A program made the translations under genes and the position numbers. From Paraburkholderia sejongensis (GTDB lineage: Bacteria; Pseudomonadota; Gammaproteobacteria; Burkholderiales; Burkholderiaceae): a DNA stretch of 64,000 nucleotides. How positions within the stretch are numbered: the stretch's first letter is position 1; every line of letters begins with the position of its first letter. This document shows positions 61,934-64,000 of this stretch, piece after piece. The notes beneath the pieces were generated by a model that did not search any database, was not told the DNA's origin, and saw only the letters and a list, made by a program, of their open reading frames with translations. The stretch lies in NCBI RefSeq assembly GCF_020880815.1, contig NZ_JAJITD010000003.1:372001-436000 (forward strand), read 5' to 3'.

Positions 61934-63058
61934 CTACGACGTTTCCTTGCGACGCCGGACCCATTCCGCGAACGCTTCGTCTTCGATCCGGTAATCGCCC
62001 ATGCCGAGCCGCGTGACGAAGTTCTGCGCTTGCAGCCGCCGCAGCGCGTGGGCGGCGGTGTTTTTGGTTGCGGACTTGCCGGTTGCCGCGGCGAGCTTGC
62101 CGAGGCTCGCGGTGCCGTGCAGATCCGTTTCGCCGCGCGCGAGCATCGTCATCACCGCCTGATCCGCCCGGTTCAGCTCGCTCCATTGCCGCAGAAAATG
62201 GTCGTCCGAGAACACCGACGCTTTGGTATGAGCCAGCGCGGCGGCGTCGCCCTGCGGCTGGTAGAGCATGTAACGCTCGACGAAGCGCTTGAAAAATTCC
62301 GGCGTGCGATGCAGTTCCTCGAACGCGAGCCGGCCCTGCGCGAGCGTCAGCCGGTGACGCGCCATGCTGTTCATCAGCTTGATCGTGAATGCGACGAACT
62401 CGTCGCCGAGCAGCGGGAACGGCTCCAGTGCAGCCCAGTTGTAGAACGGTTCGGATGCGCGCGCGAACATCTCGCGCAGCGTGGTCTCCGAACTGCCTGC
62501 GAAAATCACCTTGATGCGCTCCTTGCGGATGTCGAGCGCTGCCCGCAGCGCATGCGCGAAATCGGCGTGCTCCGCGCGCGCCAGCACCTGCGCCTCGTCG
62601 ATCACGAGCAGCAGCGGCTTTTTCTGCCTGTCGAGCTGGCGCAGCACTTCTCGCAGCGCGCCGGCGCGGTCCGCGTCGGCCGCGCCGAGTTCCGCCTCCA
62701 GCGAACCCTCCGCACCCGCAACCTTTGCGCTCGCCTTGATCTTGCGCACCGGCTTGCCGAGTTTCGTGAGCACCGCCTTCACACCTTGCGGCGCGAGCGC
62801 GTCGGAGAGTGCGGCGATCAACGCGACGTCGGGCGACGAGCGGTTGTCCCACAGATTCGTGTAAGCGACGAGGTAGCCGTGTTCGAGCGCCGCCGGCAAC
62901 AGGTCGCGCCGCAGAAACTCGGTCTTGCCCATGCGTCGGCGCGCGAACAGCCCGCGCGCCGACGATAGTTTCAGCCCGAAAGCCTGCAGATAGCCTTCGG
63001 CAAGCTCCGGCCGCGCGAAATGCCACGGGTCCGGCGCCGGGGTATCAAGGAGTTTCAT
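61934..63058 (-). CDS. AAA/STAND-type ATP-binding protein
   Basis: 374 residues resembling the ATPase_2/archaeal-type ATP-binding family. The P-loop is a variant, GLFARRRMGKTEFL (about residues 36-49), Walker B is KKPLLLVIDEAQVLAR (near 150), and a sensor-like VIFAGSSETTLREMF follows. A C-terminal winged helix (LGKLAAATGKSATKNTAAHAL) may bind DNA. The first 30 residues place it near MKLLDTPAPDPWHF. A set of short repeats lies at 63071-63100, just upstream of the ATG. Function is unknown; a DNA-associated NTPase is the best guess. Confidence 0.82.
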   Translation of the reverse strand: MKLLDTPAPDPWHFARPELAEGYLQAFGLKLSSARGLFARRRMGKTEFLRRDLLPAALEHGYLVAYTNLWDNRSSPDVALIAALSDALAPQGVKAVLTKLGKPVRKIKASAKVAGAEGSLEAELGAADADRAGALREVLRQLDRQKKPLLLVIDEAQVLARAEHADFAHALRAALDIRKERIKVIFAGSSETTLREMFARASEPFYNWAALEPFPLLGDEFVAFTIKLMNSMARHRLTLAQGRLAFEELHRTPEFFKRFVERYMLYQPQGDAAALAHTKASVFSDDHFLRQWSELNRADQAVMTMLARGETDLHGTASLGKLAAATGKSATKNTAAHALRRLQAQNFVTRLGMGDYRIEDEAFAEWVRRRKETS

Positions 63059-63070
63059 CAGAAATAAGAA

Positions 63071-63100
63071 GTATCAAAACCGGTGATACCTGATGATACC
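63071..63100. promoter_or_regulatory. Candidate operator upstream of the ATPase gene
   Basis: TGATACC occurs at 63084-63090 and 63094-63100, 10 bp (one helical turn) apart. An inverted GTATCA lies at 63071-63076. The cluster starts 13 bp upstream of the ATG, so it overlaps the leader or promoter and may serve autoregulation by the winged-helix ATPase. Inference from spacing only. Confidence 0.4.
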
Positions 63101-63155
63101 GGCGCCGCCCGCCGACGTAAATGCGGTTTGGAAATCGGACTGTAGCGTCTCGTCG

Positions 63156-64000
63156 TCAGCGCGCCTCGACCGCATCGGCACGCGCGATACCCGCGCTCGC
63201 GCGGCGCCCCGCCCCACGCTCGCCCAGCTCGTGCAACGGCGTCCGGTAGGTCTCCCGCGCGGTCCACGCGGCGAGCGCCGCGACCGCGGTGATCACCAGC
63301 GTGACGGTGCCGATCAACAGCGGAATGTTCGGCGTGCCCGGCGGCGCGATCGCGGCGAACAGCGACGGCAGCAGCGCGGTCAATGCCATCCCGACGTTCT
63401 GCCCGATCGACATCGCCGACACGCGGGTACGGGTCGGAAACAGCTCGGGCATGAAGCTCGGAAACACCGCATTGAAGCCCTGATAGACGATGCCCCACAT
63501 CAGCACCGAGGTGACGATCGCAAGCGGGGCGTTGCCCGCGCTGATCGCATACAGATAGACATACGACAGCAAGCCCGCGCCCAACGACCCGACGACCACC
63601 GGAATCCGCCGCCCGATCCGGTCGGACAGGCGGCCGACAAACGGAATCACGATCACCGCGACGATGTTGCCGACCAGCGGTATCACCAGATACGTGTTCG
63701 GGTGAAAGCCGATCCCGTAAGCCGGCTGCACCGCGTACGCGGCGCCGAAAATCGTCGCGACCATCGCGATCACCGCGGCCGACGCCATCACCGCGATACG
63801 CACGATGTCGCGCCAGCTTTCCCGAAACGCGACCCGGATCGGCGACTCGGGAAGTGCACGCTGCGCGCCTTCGTCGATAAAAGCTCGCGACTCCTGAACA
63901 TTGCGGCGAATCACATAGCCGGCCACCAGCACGAACGCGCTGAGCAGGAACGGGATGCGCCAACCCCAGGACGCGAACGCATCGGCGGGCAGCCAGTACG
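63156..64000 (-). CDS. MFS transporter, metabolite:H+ symporter type, partial (N-terminal part beyond window)
   Basis: The C-terminal part, about 280 residues, of an MHS-family transporter. The frame is open to the window edge and reads WLPADAFASWGWRIPFLLSA there, the usual end of the N-terminal half. The central loop with ESRAF, the GRLSDRIGRRIPVVVGSLGA cytoplasmic motif and the FPSFMPELFPTRTRVSAM segment are all characteristic. It probably imports a carboxylate or osmolyte; the substrate cannot be assigned. Confidence 0.92.
   Translation of the reverse strand, partial: YWLPADAFASWGWRIPFLLSAFVLVAGYVIRRNVQESRAFIDEGAQRALPESPIRVAFRESWRDIVRIAVMASAAVIAMVATIFGAAYAVQPAYGIGFHPNTYLVIPLVGNIVAVIVIPFVGRLSDRIGRRIPVVVGSLGAGLLSYVYLYAISAGNAPLAIVTSVLMWGIVYQGFNAVFPSFMPELFPTRTRVSAMSIGQNVGMALTALLPSLFAAIAPPGTPNIPLLIGTVTLVITAVAALAAWTARETYRTPLHELGERGAGRRASAGIARADAVEAR

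Overview
The window looks like a piece of a Burkholderia sensu lato chromosome or megaplasmid, most likely Paraburkholderia or a close relative. The evidence is high GC content, betaproteobacterial H-NS and HU proteins with Ala/Lys-rich tails, a divergent trpI-trpBA arrangement, and a large type VI secretion (T6SS) locus. This placement is inference; no 16S gene or other marker is present. I saw no tRNA or rRNA gene and no CRISPR array.

Layout. 1-2557: trpA (cut by the window edge) and trpB on the minus strand, with a divergent TrpI-type LysR regulator. 2655-7644: small metabolic and regulatory genes (LysR, MBL-fold hydrolase, TetR with a divergent GST, TetR with a divergent SDR). 7645-8048: no convincing gene. 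8049-10341: minus-strand module of a membrane protein, a DarT-type ADP-ribosyltransferase toxin and its NADAR-type partner. 10644-15591: VgrG-linked accessory genes (TIGR02270 protein, IS5-type transposase remnant, DUF6484 protein, vgrG). 15626-50283: the T6SS locus. 50353-52258: a glycosyltransferase-like gene and a sigma-factor-like gene trailing the T6SS operon. 52484-57529: WYL regulator with a VOC protein, a nucleobase deaminase with an NCS2 permease and divergent LysR, and a VanB-like reductase. 57717-64000: ABC half-transporter, small conserved proteins, H-NS-like and HU-like proteins, an AAA-type ATPase, and an MFS transporter cut by the edge.

The T6SS locus encodes TssA to TssM plus the phosphorylation-control proteins PpkA, PppA, Fha and TagF. 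No PAAR gene is visible. It forms three transcription blocks. The block hcp2-tssE-tssF-tssG-tssH-fha-pppA (+) runs toward the block CHAT-tpsB-tpsA-tssA-tssB-tssC (-). The block tssJ-tssK-tssL-tssM-tagF-ppkA-mltA (+) runs away from the CHAT gene. Hcp1, VgrG and DUF6484 form a further minus-strand unit.

The most unusual feature is a complete two-partner secretion system (TpsB pore, about 1,826-residue TpsA exoprotein). It is joined to an apparently exported TPR-CHAT caspase-like protein and lies directly upstream of tssA, only 15 bp apart and on the same strand. This suggests co-expression of an adhesin or exoprotein and a protease with T6SS sheath genes. The second is the DarT/NADAR/membrane-protein module downstream of the VgrG cluster, which could be an anti-phage toxin-antitoxin system or a T6SS cargo/immunity set.
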